Positions 11,444 through 22,877 of a DNA stretch of 64,000 nucleotides are shown here, piece by piece; the first letter of the stretch is position 1; each line of letters starts with the position of its first letter. The position numbers and the translations under genes are program-made. Source of the DNA: Dromaius novaehollandiae (lineage: Eukaryota > Chordata > Aves > Casuariiformes > Dromaiidae); the NCBI RefSeq assembly GCF_036370855.1, contig NC_088117.1:1-64000 (forward strand), read 5' to 3'. A model generated the notes under the pieces. It made no database searches. It was not told the DNA's origin and was given only the letters and a program-made list of their open reading frames with translations.

Positions 11444-14400
11444 CTGGAAGTGGAAGGAGAGAGGGACACCCCATTGCAGCAGATAGCTCTTTACTCACTT
11501 GAGCCGCCTCTTCATGATCCCTCTGTCTACTGATCTCTCTTGTCTGTCCCTGCGTGACCTTCTCCACCAGAGATGTCACTGCTGCGAGCAATGCCTGCGT
11601 TTTCCTAGGAGAAATGTGCCTGCAAAAGCAGGGAGAAACCCTCTCTCATGCTCTGGCCGAAACCTTCCTGCCTCTCACCTTCCCCAGGCCCTGCACACAG
11701 AGTCTCACTGGTGCCCACAGCACTCTTCAACGCAGGATGAGGTTTAGGCATTTGCTTTGGGCTGCAGAAAGGCACCTGGAGTTGGGGGCTCCTGACCCCA
11801 GGTCTCCCCATGGCGTGACAGCTCAGAGGAGAGCCACGGATCAGGGATTTGGGTCCTTGACCCTGCAGATGGGTCAGTGCTACTCAGCTGCCCCAGGCCT
11901 TGGCACGACTTGCTCCATACTTACCTTTTTGGCGGTATCTCCAGTGAGTTGTCACCCTCCTTCTCTGAGGATGATTCGCCATCCTCTTTCCAGTTCCCCA
12001 TCATTCTCTCTATGAGATCTGGGCTGGTCACCTTCCTCCTCATGCTGGCAGAAGGGATTTGCGTGGTGCCCCAAGCAACAGTGGGTTTCTGCAAAGGAAG
12101 GGAGAATCTCAGACAAGCATGCTGCAAAGACACAGGGCTGTTTGCCAGTGTACAGATCCCAGGGGTGAATTCTGGCCAGGATGCTGTGGCAGTAGAGGGG
12201 GAACCAGAAGAAGGACCTCCGCCTGCCCCAGGAGTTGGGATTTTGTTTTTTGTTGGTGGTGGTTTTGTGTTTTTTAAAGGAATTTCTAATCAAAAGCCCT
12301 CACAGTTTTGCAGAACTCTTTTTCACTTTCCATTTCATCCAGCACCTAGCCATAATATCTCAACAGATACAGTTTCTACCACTATGCAGGGGCAAAAAGT
12401 AGCATGCAGTTTAGATGGAAGTGTGGGCAGAGGCCATACCACTGATCAGCACTGAAGGCCTGTAGTGCTGCAAAGGCATGTTTACAACACTCCTTCTCAA
12501 ATCTTTTTGTCCAGTGAAGTTAAAGACTTCATCCCTTGTGCATTGAGACAAGCAGAACTTTTTTTAATGTCAGCATGCTTGGAAGGAAATCCTAGTGCTT
12601 CGGTTAAAAACTAAACTTCCAGAAAATGTGCCTTCCTATTACGAATAATGTTCCTGATCATTCCAATGCAGTGAAGACTAAATAAAAGAACTAGCTGCCT
12701 TATAGGTAGTCTAGGTATGGCTCAGGTCATTGGACTGTGAACAGATGTGTCCAAATGCAAGTGCAGATACCTGAAACAGAGCTTGTCTGAGTTCGGGGGA
12801 GGGATGATCAGTGTATGTGCTCACCATGGCAGATTGCTGGCTTTGCCCTTTGGCTTTTTCTAACTACATCTCCCTTACAGTAATAAGCAGGCAAGCATGA
12901 CAGATAGGAGTCACCTGCCCTGCAATTTTGCAGCAATGATGCCATGCTGACTTGGAGACCTTCAAAGCTCAGCTCTTCTGGAGGAGAGAAATGCTATTTT
13001 ACTGCGTGTTTCACAAGGTTTCTGGTACCTGGGCCTTCCACAGATGTTCCCTTTCCCTTCTTGCTGTTGATGAAGGCGACCTTGTCCTTGCTGTCTTCAG
13101 GTACTTCTTACGTAAGGCTTCCCAGTGTTTACTTTGATCTTTCCTCACAGGGAGAGAGTAGAATTCCTGAAGGGTCACAGAAATGCAACAGTAGCAGTGG
13201 GAGTCTCATCTGTGCTTTGTGGGATTTTTTTAGTTCTCACCCTCTCTTCTGCCCCTTGTCTTTAGCCTTTCTATCAGCCATGTTTGCTCCTCAGTTATAA
13301 CAGGCACAACCAAAGCACAAACTGATCAATGATCTGAATAGAAATTATTTCCTACCCTAGAAAAGCCTGGCATTTTTATTTGCATTATGAACAGTGCCTT
13401 TTTATCTCCATGAAGAATGGTGCCAAGGAAGATGGTCTGATATGTTGCATAAGATGACGGGAGCAAAGAACACACTCCAAAAAGACAAACAACTGAAGAT
13501 ACGTGGTTTAAAGGAAGCTCCAGAAGAAATCACTTAATGTTCAAATGAGTACAGATTAGCTATTTCAGACTCTGTAGCCATATAACTGTGCTTTTCTACA
13601 ATGAATTATGAGACAAGAATTACATCACTGTCTATCATGTACCTGTCCTGCTCTCTCATGACTGTCACAAATAGTTTGTGCAGGTTGGGGTCCAGCCACA
13701 GCAGTGTCATTGCCTTGGCTTTTCTTTTTCCTGCACATTCTCCACTTCAAAACAGCCAGCTCACTGCAGACACACAGCAAGAGGAGTTAGTGGGAGCACA
13801 GGGAAGATTGCCATCCTTTGCTCCCAGGCTGGGCACCCCGCTCTGCAGCAGAAGGTGGCTCTACTGGGGAAGTGTGTGTTGGGAACAGCCCTTCTTTCCC
13901 CTGCTGCTGCTGGGGGTGGAAGCAAGGGCGTTGCCTGAGGGGAAACACCACCCATATCTGGATATATTTACCACTGCAGCTTATCTTCCCGATCCCTCTC
14001 TTCATGCCTGTGTCCCCTCCGACTTCGGTCAACCTGTCCCAGGATGCACGTCACTATCTCGAGCAGGGCCTGGCTTGTCCCTGGGGAAATTGGCCTAGAA
14101 CAACAGGAAGAAACCCTCACTCACGCTCTGGCTGAAACCTTCCTGCCTCTCACCTTCCCCAGGCCCTGCACACAGAGTCTCACTGGTGCCCACAGCATGA
14201 GGTTTAGGCATTTGCTTTGGGCTGCAGAAAGGCACCTGGAGTTGGGGGCTCCTGACCCCAGGTCTCCCCATGGCTTGACAGCTCAGAGGAGAGCCATGGA
14301 TCAGGGATTTGGATCCTTGACCCTGCAGATGGGTCAGTGCTACTCAGCTGCCCCAGGCCTTGGCACGACTTGCTCCATACTTACCTTTTTGGGGGTATCT

Positions 14401-17400
14401 CCAGTGAGTTGTCACCCTCCTTCTCTGAGGATGATTCGCCATCCTCTTTCCAGTTCCCCATCATTCCCTCTATGAGATCTGGGCTGGTCACCTTCCTCCT
14501 CATGCTGGCAGAAGGGATTTGCGTGGTGCCCCAAGAAACAGTGGGTTTCTGCAAAGGAAGGGAGAATCTCAGACAAGCATGCTGCAAAGACACAGGGCTG
14601 TTTGCCAGCGTACAGATCCCAGGGGTGAATTCTGGCCAGGATGCTGTGGCAGTAGAGGGGGAACCAGAAGAAGGACCTCCGCCTGCCCCAGGAATTGGAT
14701 GCTGGAGTCTGACCAGGGTTTCACTGCATCGCCCAATTGAGCCTTTCTCATGAGACTCCTGCCATTTTGCAGTAACAGTTCCAGGAATACTTGAAATAGC
14801 CTGAAATCTCAAGCTGCTCTGTAGGAGAGAGATGTTTTTTTCCTGTCTAGTTTAAAATGCTGCCAGTACCGTGGCCCTCTGTAGCTTATCCTTTCCTCTC
14901 CCAGGGATCGGTGGTGCCAATTTTTCCTTTTCTTTCCTTCTGTCTTTCTCTTTCTTCTGCCATTCTTTCTTCTCCTGTCTTTCTACAGCTTGAAGTTCAC
15001 AGAGACCTCTTTGGTGTCGTTTCTTAACCTGGAGGATTCTTCTCTGGAGGGCCACAGAAATGTAACAGCAGCAATGTCAGTCTCATCTGCTTTTGTTTTT
15101 ATATTCATTATTATTATTGATTTCTCACTCTCTTTTCTGCCCCTTTTTGTCAGCTGTGTTTTGCTCCTGAATTATCGTGGGCTCAACCAAGGTGTGAACT
15201 AACCAATGATCTAAAAAACTCCTATTTCCTATCCCAGAAAAGCCTGGCATTTTGATTTTGAACTCCATTATGAATAGTGGCAAGGAAGGTGTTCTAATGT
15301 GTTTCATGAGACAACAGAAGTGAAGAGCAGATTCTAAACATACAGTAACCCCCATCTTTTAAAGTAGACTCCAGGAGAAGTCACTTAATGTACAAATGAG
15401 CACACACTGCGACATCTTTTCAAAGTCAATGGCTGTACAACCGTGCTTTTCTACAATAAACTACTACGCAAACATTGCATCACTCCCTATTATATACCTG
15501 CTCTTTTGTCTTAATAGCTTCAGCAATAAAGTTTACAAGTTTTGGTCCAGCACGAGGGATTTCTTTCTTTTTGGCTTCCACTTTCTTCACTGAGCTCCAC
15601 TGGATTGGTGGTGGTGGACTAAAAAGGTAGAATAGAAGGCATCTGTATGAGTAGAGGACGAGTTTGTTTTCCAGTTTGGTCTCCCAAGGTGTGCCCCTGC
15701 AGCAGAAGGCAGCTAGCTCTGCAGGAAGATTGGTTGCATTCGACCAAGTACTTTCAAATACAGAGAAAGAGATAACCCCAAGCTGCAACATCAGGTGTGG
15801 CACAACACTCCCTAGGAAAGCTCAGGATGCCCAGGTTTAGGCCTTCTCTTGGTAGATCAAGAAGAAGGCCAGAGTCATGGGAATGGAGGCTCCTGTCTGT
15901 TATTTCAAGGCTCTAATACCACAGATCCCTCCTGGCAGTTGCATTAATGCTCTGATTACCCAACAAGGAAACTTTAGCATCTGTACCACATGGTAATAGC
16001 CTGCCAGAGTTAGCCCAGACATTGTGTCTGAAGGAAACTTCTTATTCCTAAAAAGAATAAGAGCACAGGGTCCCCCACATCCATTTTCCCCCAAGTCTGA
16101 CCTGTCAGGAAGCCCTTTTCCCCTGGTTTTGTGCATCTTGTCTTCCTCCTTATGGATAGAAGTCTTTTTGGGTGGAGCATGCCTCTCTCTGGAGAGAAGG
16201 CGATTGTCAGGAAGAGCCCCTGCAAGCAAGAAAGCAGAGAACTCTTCAAACAGCATCTTTGTGCCCATTCTAACAGGAATGCTGTGCAGGTGTGCATACA
16301 TGTGATGAAACTGCACCAAGCCATCCCCCTGGAGCCATGTCTCCCATGAGGTTTTAGGCCTTTCCTGACACTGGATGTTGTCCAACTCTTAATTTCTAAA
16401 GGGTAATGTTATTCCCTGGGGAATTCTGGTACTACTGGCTTCTCTTGTCTATATTGTGAAAAGCAGGGGGAGGCCTTGCTGAGAAATGCTGGTGACTAAA
16501 TGGAGCCTTGCAGGGAAGGAGGGAGAAATTCCCATGAAGGCACAGACTTTGGGATCTCTCTACAGATCTCGTGTGTGCAAGTTCACTCTTTTGGTGTGTT
16601 CAGCCCAAAGATACTTGTATGTTTGTGAACAATTAAGAAAGCAGGATTGGAATTCCCAACTTTCAAAATGAAATGAAGTTGCCTATGCCTTGCATTGTAG
16701 CCTTGGCTATAATGTCCCATTAGTGAGGAGAATGTCCAAACACCACCCAGGTGTCAACCCTTCCACTACCTTTTTTGTTGCCATTATCATCCTTCTCCTC
16801 CTCCTGTTCTTCGGTGAGCTCTGCGGGTCCTTTGATGGCAGGCTGCACAATCTGGAGTTCATACCTGGAAACCAGAAGACTCCAGTTTGAATAAGAGCTC
16901 CATATTTGCTTTGCACCTTGTGTTAATAATCTGGTCACAAAGATATTAGGGAGCTAATGTAAAATCTCTGGTAAGAGAGCAGAATATGCAGCATTACTCT
17001 AGACTATATCCAGAAACTGTGTGATGCATCATAGAGGTCCACTGCTGATTAGTTCTGAATAACTTCCTGAGAGGACTTCACAAGCCCTGGCAAGACAGCA
17101 CAACCAGACGCAAGCTGAGAAGGTCCTGGCTTGGTCAGCCAGGGGCTGCTGAACCCAACATACTCACTGTGGGAAGACAATGACACTGCCAGAGCGGATC
17201 TGGGAAGCCACAGTCTCAGTGCCTGACAGGACGGAATCCCTCATCTCTGGCATCTGCAATAGAGACAGAGACATGTGAGATGATGCCAAGGAAATTGTCT
17301 TCTTGCTCACAGAGGCAGCAAGCCACTCTCCTGCTCCTGTCCCTCTGAAACCCTGTCACCAAGTGCTCCTTCATTAACAATAATAACAGTAATAGCAAAG

Positions 17401-20091
17401 AGAAGCTGTTAAATAGATAATTTGGAATGGGTAGTAGCATCACCAGGCTTTTTTCTGAGGGCAAGAATCATGAGATTCAGTCAGGAGGCCCATTCTTTTC
17501 TAATGGAGAAGTCCAAGAAGGCAAGCAGATTTGATTAGCTGGGGTTTCTGGGTGTTGGCTTTTGTCTTTTGGCTTGTTGTGACTGTTCCTGAATGGAGAA
17601 CAAAGGACTCAGATATGGGCTTAACCCCAAGTCTCTCCTAGGATGCAAATGACTGCATCTGCAGCTTGGAGTTACAGAGAGGCATAGTCCTTCCTTTTCC
17701 TTTGCACAGTTGTTAAGACCTGGGAGTGCCAAATATCTGAGGGGGTCCGGATCTTGGATGGGGACCTACTGGAGCAAAGGCCCAGAAAACATGCTGACAA
17801 GACCCCAGAGAGTGAGCCAGGTGGGAGAGACAGAGCTGGGAACCAGGGCTGTGCTGCAGCCTGGCTGCACGTCTTGGGGTAAATCATTCCTCCCTCAGAG
17901 GGAATGAGGAGCTCATGTCTGCCGGTGCCTCTGGGTCTCGCCCAAGGCAAGAAGCAGCTGTGAAAGACATGCTGGACGGGGAGAAGGTGAGGGGGGCATG
18001 ATGAGTTCTCCTGACACAAGAACTCAGGGCTGTCCCATGAAATGATTAGGCATGCATTTTCTAACAGGGGCTCAGAAATGTTTGTGTGTAGCAGATGGTG
18101 AAATTGCCAAACTCACTACCTCAGAATCCCAAACATGGCCAAAGCAGAAACTCATTAATAAGCAGCAAGGTCACCTGATGCTGTTAACTCAGAGTGGCAC
18201 CAGCCCAAATAGCTTTTCTGCTTTTGAAAAGCCCACCAGCTTTTCTGCTGGTGCCCAAAGAGCTTTTTCTTAGGCTCTTTCCCTTAGGCTTTTTCTTGGG
18301 GATGGGAGTGGGCTCACGGGGTCTTTGATTGGACCCAGTACAGCTTTTCTTACATCCTTCTGCTGCCAAGACCTCTGAATGTGAGAGAAGGCCTTTACAG
18401 AGAGCTATAGTCCATGTCTAGCCCCAGAAGCTAGACCTCTTTTGGAAAGAGGAGCTATGAGTTCCCTTGTCCTTTAAGAGAAGTGCAAAAGAACTCCAAG
18501 TAGTACTAGAAAAATGGAAATCTTACTCCAAGAAGAGCTTCTAGCATCTTTTCAGTCCCATTCAGCCTTTTCAGAAAGTCTTTATAAAATCTTATTTTCA
18601 CATCTTTTCCCTGGATAACAAGCATGCCGACATCATTTAAAACAAAGGCAACATTCTTGCCATTCTCTATGCAGAGAGAGAAAAGACGCATGGTCTTTTC
18701 TATGCAACCCTCCACTGTCCTCTGAGAAACGGAGATGTCTGAGGCAATCCGAGCATACTGCAGTTGCTCAATGTGGTTATGATCTGGAAAATAGTGCAAG
18801 AGGAAGAAAGCGTTACTGAAATGCTAAACAGAATAAACTAAAGAGTCAGCATCTGCTAGGACTAGAGGTGATACAGAGTATAGGTTGGTTGGTACCTCTG
18901 GTAATTTCCCTGAAAGTAAGTGCTGTAATCCCTTCCTGGAAGAAGTTCAAAGCTCTCTTACAATTGAGATGCCAAGGGGACAGCAATGATTTCTTCAACA
19001 CAGAAATAGGAAGAAAGCCTCTCAGCCCTGTGGTACGAACAGTACACAGGACAGCACGACTAGCAGGGAGGATGGAGACAGTCCCCATGACAAGGGGGAG
19101 GATGCTTGCCCATTGCATCTCTTCTCTCAGGCCATATACTCTGGGTTTGAAGAAGATTAGCCATGCCATGTCAAATGGCTGGAATGAAGAAGGAAAACAG
19201 CAGGACTTCACAACTGCCCTTAGAATTCCTCTCCCCTCTCCCCTCCCCACCCCCCCAAGTTTATCTGCAAATGTCTCCACTGTTTGTGTCAGTGTCCTCT
19301 CCCCAGGGGACACCAGGCTGATGGTCACAGCAGAGAGAAGGTGGGGTGCTTTGAAAGGAGAGGATCGCTCCAGACACAGCTGCAAGAGTGAGCAAAGGGG
19401 TTTTTCTTCTTACCAGGAATATCTTTGTTGTCATACGGGAGATCATAAGCCTTTGCAATAGCCCTCGAAAGACGAAACACTGGTCTCTCAACAACCACCA
19501 GGTCATTCTTTCTATTCTGTACTCGCTCTCTAACAACAGCAAATGTCCCCAGTCCAGCAATTCTGACAGGCTGAAAAGAAAGAGAAAGTCTAATACGAAG
19601 CATTCTTGTGATGGAAAAACTGACTGAGGTTGTACCTGACCTGGGCACTTTGGAGAGCTTTGGCAAAGGCCTACAGAGTCTGGAGTTTTTCCTCTTCCTC
19701 TTCTTCACCCTCTAAGAACTGCTTGGTGTAGTAAAAGCTGAGCAATTATCCATTGACTAGAGGAGACCTAAGGGCCTTTCCGCTCTCTCTGCAGGGACTA
19801 GAGAAGCTCCAGAAAGTGTCCATCACTTTCTGAAACTGCGCTTGGACTTCCACTTTTATCTCCATTGACAGGGAAGCTGGTCTGTGGCACATTAGTCAAC
19901 CACAGTGTCCTTCTGGGGCATTTTCTGGCTTCCAAAGGACAGAAAGAATCATGGCACTGCATGACATGGGGATATTAAGAGGACTGAAGCCACCAGGGTA
20001 TGAGGGGAGGAACAGGAGGCAAGTCCCACCTGGTACAGCATGAGCTGTAGACTAAGGTAATAGGATGTACAAGTCCAGATGTTATTGAACT
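11384..20091 (-). CDS. CCDC81: CCDC81-like gene (HU-domain, coiled-coil protein), multi-exon
   Basis: Spliced gene on the minus strand. Inferred coding exons with AG/GT borders: 20,091-20,030; 19,570-19,414; 18,783-18,527; 17,253-17,168; 16,864-16,770; 16,219-16,102; 15,618-15,498; 15,043-14,870; then duplicated 3' exons. Phases agree across the first eight joins. The first three exons give two tandem HU-like domains typical of CCDC81 (GLGTF, ERPVF and RFYKDFL motifs), a middle linker, and a Lys/Glu-rich coiled coil. CCDC81 relatives are linked to cilia or centrosomes in vertebrates and, from memory, are multiplied in birds. The initiating exon was not found; it may lie between 20,092 and the ERVK LTR at 20,511, or have been displaced. 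The identification comes from motif memory, not a search. Confidence 0.75.
11499..11619 (-). CDS. CCDC81: CCDC81-like 3' exon, duplicate unit 2
   Basis: A 40-codon segment beginning HISPRKTQALL and ending before GTGAGT. It corresponds to the exon at 13,972-14,094 in the other unit (ISPGTSQALL). It is probably a helical C-terminal segment. Confidence 0.5.
11679..11761 (-). CDS. CCDC81: Possible cassette exon, duplicate unit 2
   Basis: Acceptor CTGCAG and donor GTGAGAGG enclose a short Pro/Lys/Gly-rich segment. It is 15 bp longer than its duplicate at 14,154-14,221. Its phase fits the exon before but not the exon after, so it may be skipped or not an exon. Confidence 0.3.
11925..12088 (-). CDS. 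CCDC81: CCDC81-like exon, duplicate unit 2
   Basis: A 164-bp exon with acceptor TTTGCAG and donor GTAAGT, encoding a segment with KVTSPDLIE and an acidic Ser-rich tail. It is nearly identical to 14,385-14,548, with a handful of differences. Confidence 0.6.
13150..13500. repeat. Older duplicate of 15,030-15,400
   Basis: Clearly related but more diverged than the 11.6/14.1 kb pair. It carries recognisable blocks such as AAAGCCTGGCATTTT in both. It shows that the duplicated unit extended past the coiled-coil exon, but no intact copy of that exon is visible here. Confidence 0.65.
13972..14094 (-). CDS. CCDC81: CCDC81-like 3' exon, duplicate unit 1
   Basis: Acceptor TTCTAG and donor GTAAAT border a frame starting PISPGTSQALL. 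It joins in frame to the donor at 14,385. It is more diverged from its partner at 11,499-11,619 than the neighbouring exon pair is. Confidence 0.45.
14154..14221 (-). CDS. CCDC81: Possible cassette exon, duplicate unit 1
   Basis: Partner of 11,679-11,761. The phase fits the upstream exon, but the next exon joins in frame only if this one is skipped. Confidence 0.3.
14385..14548 (-). CDS. CCDC81: CCDC81-like exon, duplicate unit 1
   Basis: Strong acceptor CTTCCTTTGCAG and donor GTAAGTATGG; phase 0 start matches the coiled-coil exon's end. Encodes a basic then acidic Ser-rich segment. Confidence 0.65.
14870..15043 (-). CDS. CCDC81: CCDC81-like coiled-coil exon
   Basis: A 58-codon phase-0 exon between CCCTCCAG and GTACTGG. 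It encodes a highly charged helix rich in Lys, Glu, Arg and Gln, fitting the C-terminal coiled coil for which this family is named. Confidence 0.65.
15498..15618 (-). CDS. CCDC81: CCDC81-like exon with PPPPI start
   Basis: Acceptor CCTTTTTAG and donor GTATATA. One base plus 40 codons, phase matched to the exon at 16,102. It starts with four prolines and continues with a Lys-rich segment. No domain recognised. Confidence 0.6.
16102..16219 (-). CDS. CCDC81: CCDC81-like linker exon
   Basis: Acceptor TTGCTTGCAG is strong; the donor GTCAGACTT is weak, so the end may be off. It encodes a basic Ser/Lys-rich linker and continues the frame of its neighbours. Confidence 0.5.
16770..16864 (-). CDS. CCDC81: CCDC81-like linker exon, acidic
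   Basis: Acceptor TTTCCAG, donor GTAGTGG. Encodes an acidic EEQEEEKDD stretch. Its first base completes the Gln codon split by the exon at 17,168. Confidence 0.6.
17168..17253 (-). CDS. CCDC81: CCDC81-like exon after HU2
   Basis: Acceptor TATTGCAG, donor GTGAGTA. The segment contains RDSVLSG and SVIVFP, patterns I associate with the CCDC81 region just after the second HU-like domain. Confidence 0.65.
18527..18783 (-). CDS. CCDC81: CCDC81-like second HU-domain exon
   Basis: A 257-bp exon between CTATTTTCCAG and GTAAGAT. It encodes an HU-like fold segment with ARIASDISVS, VEGCIEK, GMLVIQ and RFYKDFL. The motif order matches the second HU-like domain of CCDC81. The open frame is clean. Confidence 0.8.
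19414..19570 (-). CDS. CCDC81: CCDC81-like first HU-domain exon
   Basis: A 157-bp exon, acceptor CTTTTCAG, donor GTAAGAAG. It contains VRIAGLGTFAVV and VERPVFRLS, the conserved core of the first HU-like domain. It joins in frame to exons on both sides. Confidence 0.8.
20030..20091 (-). CDS. CCDC81: CCDC81-like exon, start of first HU domain
   Basis: A 62-bp exon, acceptor GCTTTGCAG, donor GTGGGACTT. It encodes EFNNIWTCTSYYLSLQ followed by LMLYQ, matching the amphipathic start of the HU1 domain. This is the most upstream exon I can support. Confidence 0.7.
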
Positions 20092-20510
20092 CTGCAAAGC
20101 AAATGATAGATACGTCAGGCTCTGAGTCAGCAAGCTCATAACCACTCAGTGCACCTCCAACCAAGAAAGGCAGCAGACGCAAGTGTAGCCAAGCACCCCC
20201 CACCAACCCCAAAGAAATGCCTCTTTGACAGGAACTTCACAGCTGAGGTCTTGACTGACTTCAGACTAAAATCTTGATTATGACCACAGGAAAGGTCTGG
20301 AGCTGAAAGGGAGACCTCAGAAGTGTTTTCACCCAGGGGATCCTGTCTTCTCACATCCGCAGTGGGAAGGCATCTCTGAGTCCAAAGCCTGCTCTGCCAA
20401 TTTGGAGGTGCAAGGAGAGCCAGTGTGGAGAAACCAGAGGCAGTGGCTAGCGGACAAGAAGCCAAGCTGAGTTGATGAAAAGTCAAAGGCTTCATTTCTA
20501 AAACGTGCAG

Positions 20511-20867
20511 TGTGGCATTCGACGACATGGACCACAAGAAGAATGGTGCAAAAAAGCCTGTATTGAAAACACAATGGCTGGTTATATAGCCATCAGCTCA
20601 GCCACTCCTCCAAGTATCTGCTTGGCATTGTGGCATCTTGTGATAGGTGGGTAAGGTGTCTTCTGATGCCTAGCAGGCGGGCAGGACAGGCCAGCAGGAC
20701 AGGCCCACCGCAGCTGCTGACACGTAGGCAGGAAGGCACACCGTGACTGCTGACACAGGCAGGAAGACACATGATCACTGGCAACTTCATAGTCACCAGA
20801 TCATTACTTTCTGCCTTAGAGATCCTCTGCTGTCCTACACAGCATCACTCAATCTTGGTCCCCAACA
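20511..20867 (-). repeat. ERVK-like 3' LTR (357 bp), upstream of CCDC81-like gene
   Basis: TG...CA LTR on the minus strand, next to a polypurine tract (20,868-20,885; AAAAAGAGGGGATA on the minus strand). It is about 26 bp shorter than the provirus's 5' LTR at 23,929-24,311 and differs at many positions. It points toward the CCDC81-like gene, 420 bp upstream of its first visible exon. Confidence 0.85.
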
Positions 20868-21039
20868 TATCCCCTCTTTTTATTTATTAAACTTAAAGCT
20901 TGTCAGGTAGGGGAGACAGATAACAAGGATTAGAGATCTTACCAAGATTACCAATTCACACGTCAGTGCCTTCTTAACTTATGCCCCAAGCCTAACGTCC
21001 AATCCTATCCCTTAAAAGGCTTCCACTCTAATTCTATCT

Positions 21040-21170
21040 AATCCACAACTTATCAGTGCACTTATAGTCTATCCATAACTTATCAGTGCAGTTATATTCT
21101 ATCTATAACTTATCCTATATTCTATCTATATCTTATCAGCCTATATTCTGTCTATATCTCATCAATGCAA
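21040..21170. repeat. Short tandem repeats (about 20-25 bp) in the ERVK 3' region
   Basis: Repeated TATTCTATCTATAACTTATC-like units between integrase and the 3' LTR. No env gene is present in this interval. Confidence 0.7.
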
Positions 21171-21914
21171 TAAGCCTCTGCAAATCAACAGTGATCCTGC
21201 ACAAGGCAGACAAACACCGCTGAAAACACCCCAAGATGGGTTCATCTCAACTGGCTCCCAGCCCTCACCCGGCATCCCGAGGAACACACCAACAGGTCGA
21301 ATCAGTCGTACAGGTATCCAGTGAAGTCCGTTACCTGTGGAAACACAAGCGTAACCTTTCCCCCACGTTATTAGATCTACCGGTTCACTCCACTGACCTG
21401 TCTCCAGGTCCCTGTAGCGATCTCGAGGTTGTTCTCGCCCTGTAGGACATGAGAGATGCTTATTAACTGCACTCTGGTCCGTATATCGGTTTAAGAAGTT
21501 AAGAACATACAGAGCCTTCCAGAGTTGCTCTTGTGGGGAAGCGCCAGGGCTATTTCCCCTTTTTTGTTTCTCAAGCTTTTCTTTCAGGGTACGATGGGTA
21601 CGTTCCACTATTGCCTGGCCAGTTGGGGAATGGGGAATTCCGGTCACATGAGTGACCCCCCAAGCTTGAAGAAATGCCCGTGTTCGTTGTGCCGTGTATG
21701 CGGGACCATTGTCAGTCTTAATTTGAGCAGGAACCCCCATTACGGCGAAACAGGCAAGCCAGTGATGACAAACATCATGGCTCTTCTCCCCAACATGGGC
21801 AGTAGCGACAGCGTAATGGGAAAAGGTATCTACAGAGACGTGAACATACTTCAATCTTCCAAACGAGGGATAATGGGTAACACTATCTGTGTAGAACCCT
21901 TGACATGCAGTTGA
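21162..21914 (-). pseudogene. pol: ERVK-like integrase (core and C-terminus)
   Basis: Betaretrovirus-like integrase on the minus strand. Readable motifs are LKYVHVSVDTFSHY, KTDNGPAY (catalytic Asp) and IVERTHRTLKE (catalytic Glu), then the C-terminal WIPVRLIRP segment. The first catalytic Asp of betaretroviral integrases normally sits just before VTH; here that codon is Ser (DSVTH), with an Asp one residue upstream. The zinc-finger domain and RNase H are missing, and a frameshift separates this from the RT part. Inactive as it stands. Confidence 0.8.
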
Positions 21915-22877
21915 AGTCCTGCTTGGCCAGTGCGATAGAGATACTAGCCGGATCTTGCGCCAAAAGGCTTTGCAAACGATGGCGCCCTTTCTGAATAAGC
22001 AGCACCATCATCTCTATCCCAGTGGTCACGGTCCTCGAGAAAGCATGTGCTAGAAACACCCACTCCAGAATTCTTAAGGGATCAATGTCACCTGAAACCC
22101 ATTGGCATAAGAGAGCGTAAGGTTGAAAGACATTATAAATCAGAATCAGGCGAACTGGAAACATTGGAGAGATACGATGAATCTGTCGATTTTGAATAGC
22201 TGCGGACACCCGTTGTAGGGCGTGCAGTGCTTCAGGAGTTAATGTTCGGGATGATGCTAAGTCTGACTCTCCCTTTAGCAGAGCAAAGAGAGGGGCTAGA
22301 TCCTGTGTGGTAATGCCAAGATAAGGTCGCACCCAGTTAATGGTGCCAAGTAGTTTCTGCAAGTCATTTAGGGTTTTAATATCAGATGCTAGCCGCAAAG
22401 GCTGCGGCAGAATAGCAGTGTCTGTAATTTTCCACCCTAAATACTTCCAAGGCGCTTGCACTTGGACCTTTTCCTCGGCTATACACAGACCATTAGCACT
22501 CAAAGATTTCCGCAACTCTTTGACTACCGTTTGAACAGCATCCCTCGAGGATGCGGAGATCAAAATATCATCCACATAGTGATAAATTAAAGCACTGGGA
22601 TATGCTCTGCGAATAGGGAGGATAGCTCGAGCCACAAACATTTGGCATATTGTCGGACTACTTAGCATCCCCTGAGGCAATACCGTCCAGTGAAAGCAAA
22701 GTGTAGACTCCTGATTGTTGATCGCTGGAACCGTAAATGCAAATCGTGGTGCATCTGCTGGATGTAACGGTATAGTGAAAAAACAACCCTTACGATCAAT
22801 AACAACAAGAGGCCATGATTCAGGTAACATTGCTGGTGGCGGGATCCCAGGTTGGAGTGTCCCCATAGGTTAACCCT
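21883..22877 (-). pseudogene. pol: ERVK-like reverse transcriptase
   Basis: Betaretrovirus-like RT on the minus strand, 327 codons. It starts near LQPGIPPPAMLP, with catalytic Asp in VIDRKGCFF, LPQGMLSSP, and the YVDD box near 22,580. Palm and thumb regions are present. It is fused upstream to a capsid remnant, so nucleocapsid, protease and the RT start are absent. The downstream end runs into a stop at 21,883 after RNase H has been lost. Confidence 0.88.

Larger units (their letters stand above)
11625..12240. repeat. Intragenic tandem duplication, unit 2
   Basis: Near-identical to 14,103-14,697, offset by about 2.46 kb and differing by few substitutions and a 15-bp indel. It contains two predicted exons of the CCDC81-like gene. 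Confidence 0.85.
14103..14697. repeat. Intragenic tandem duplication, unit 1
   Basis: Partner of 11,625-12,240. The two copies diverge abruptly at about 14,698 and 12,241. Confidence 0.85.

Noticed and set aside
21040-21170. CRISPR-like or satellite array
   Set aside because: Units are imperfect, only a few copies, without spacers; a short tandem repeat inside an ERV.
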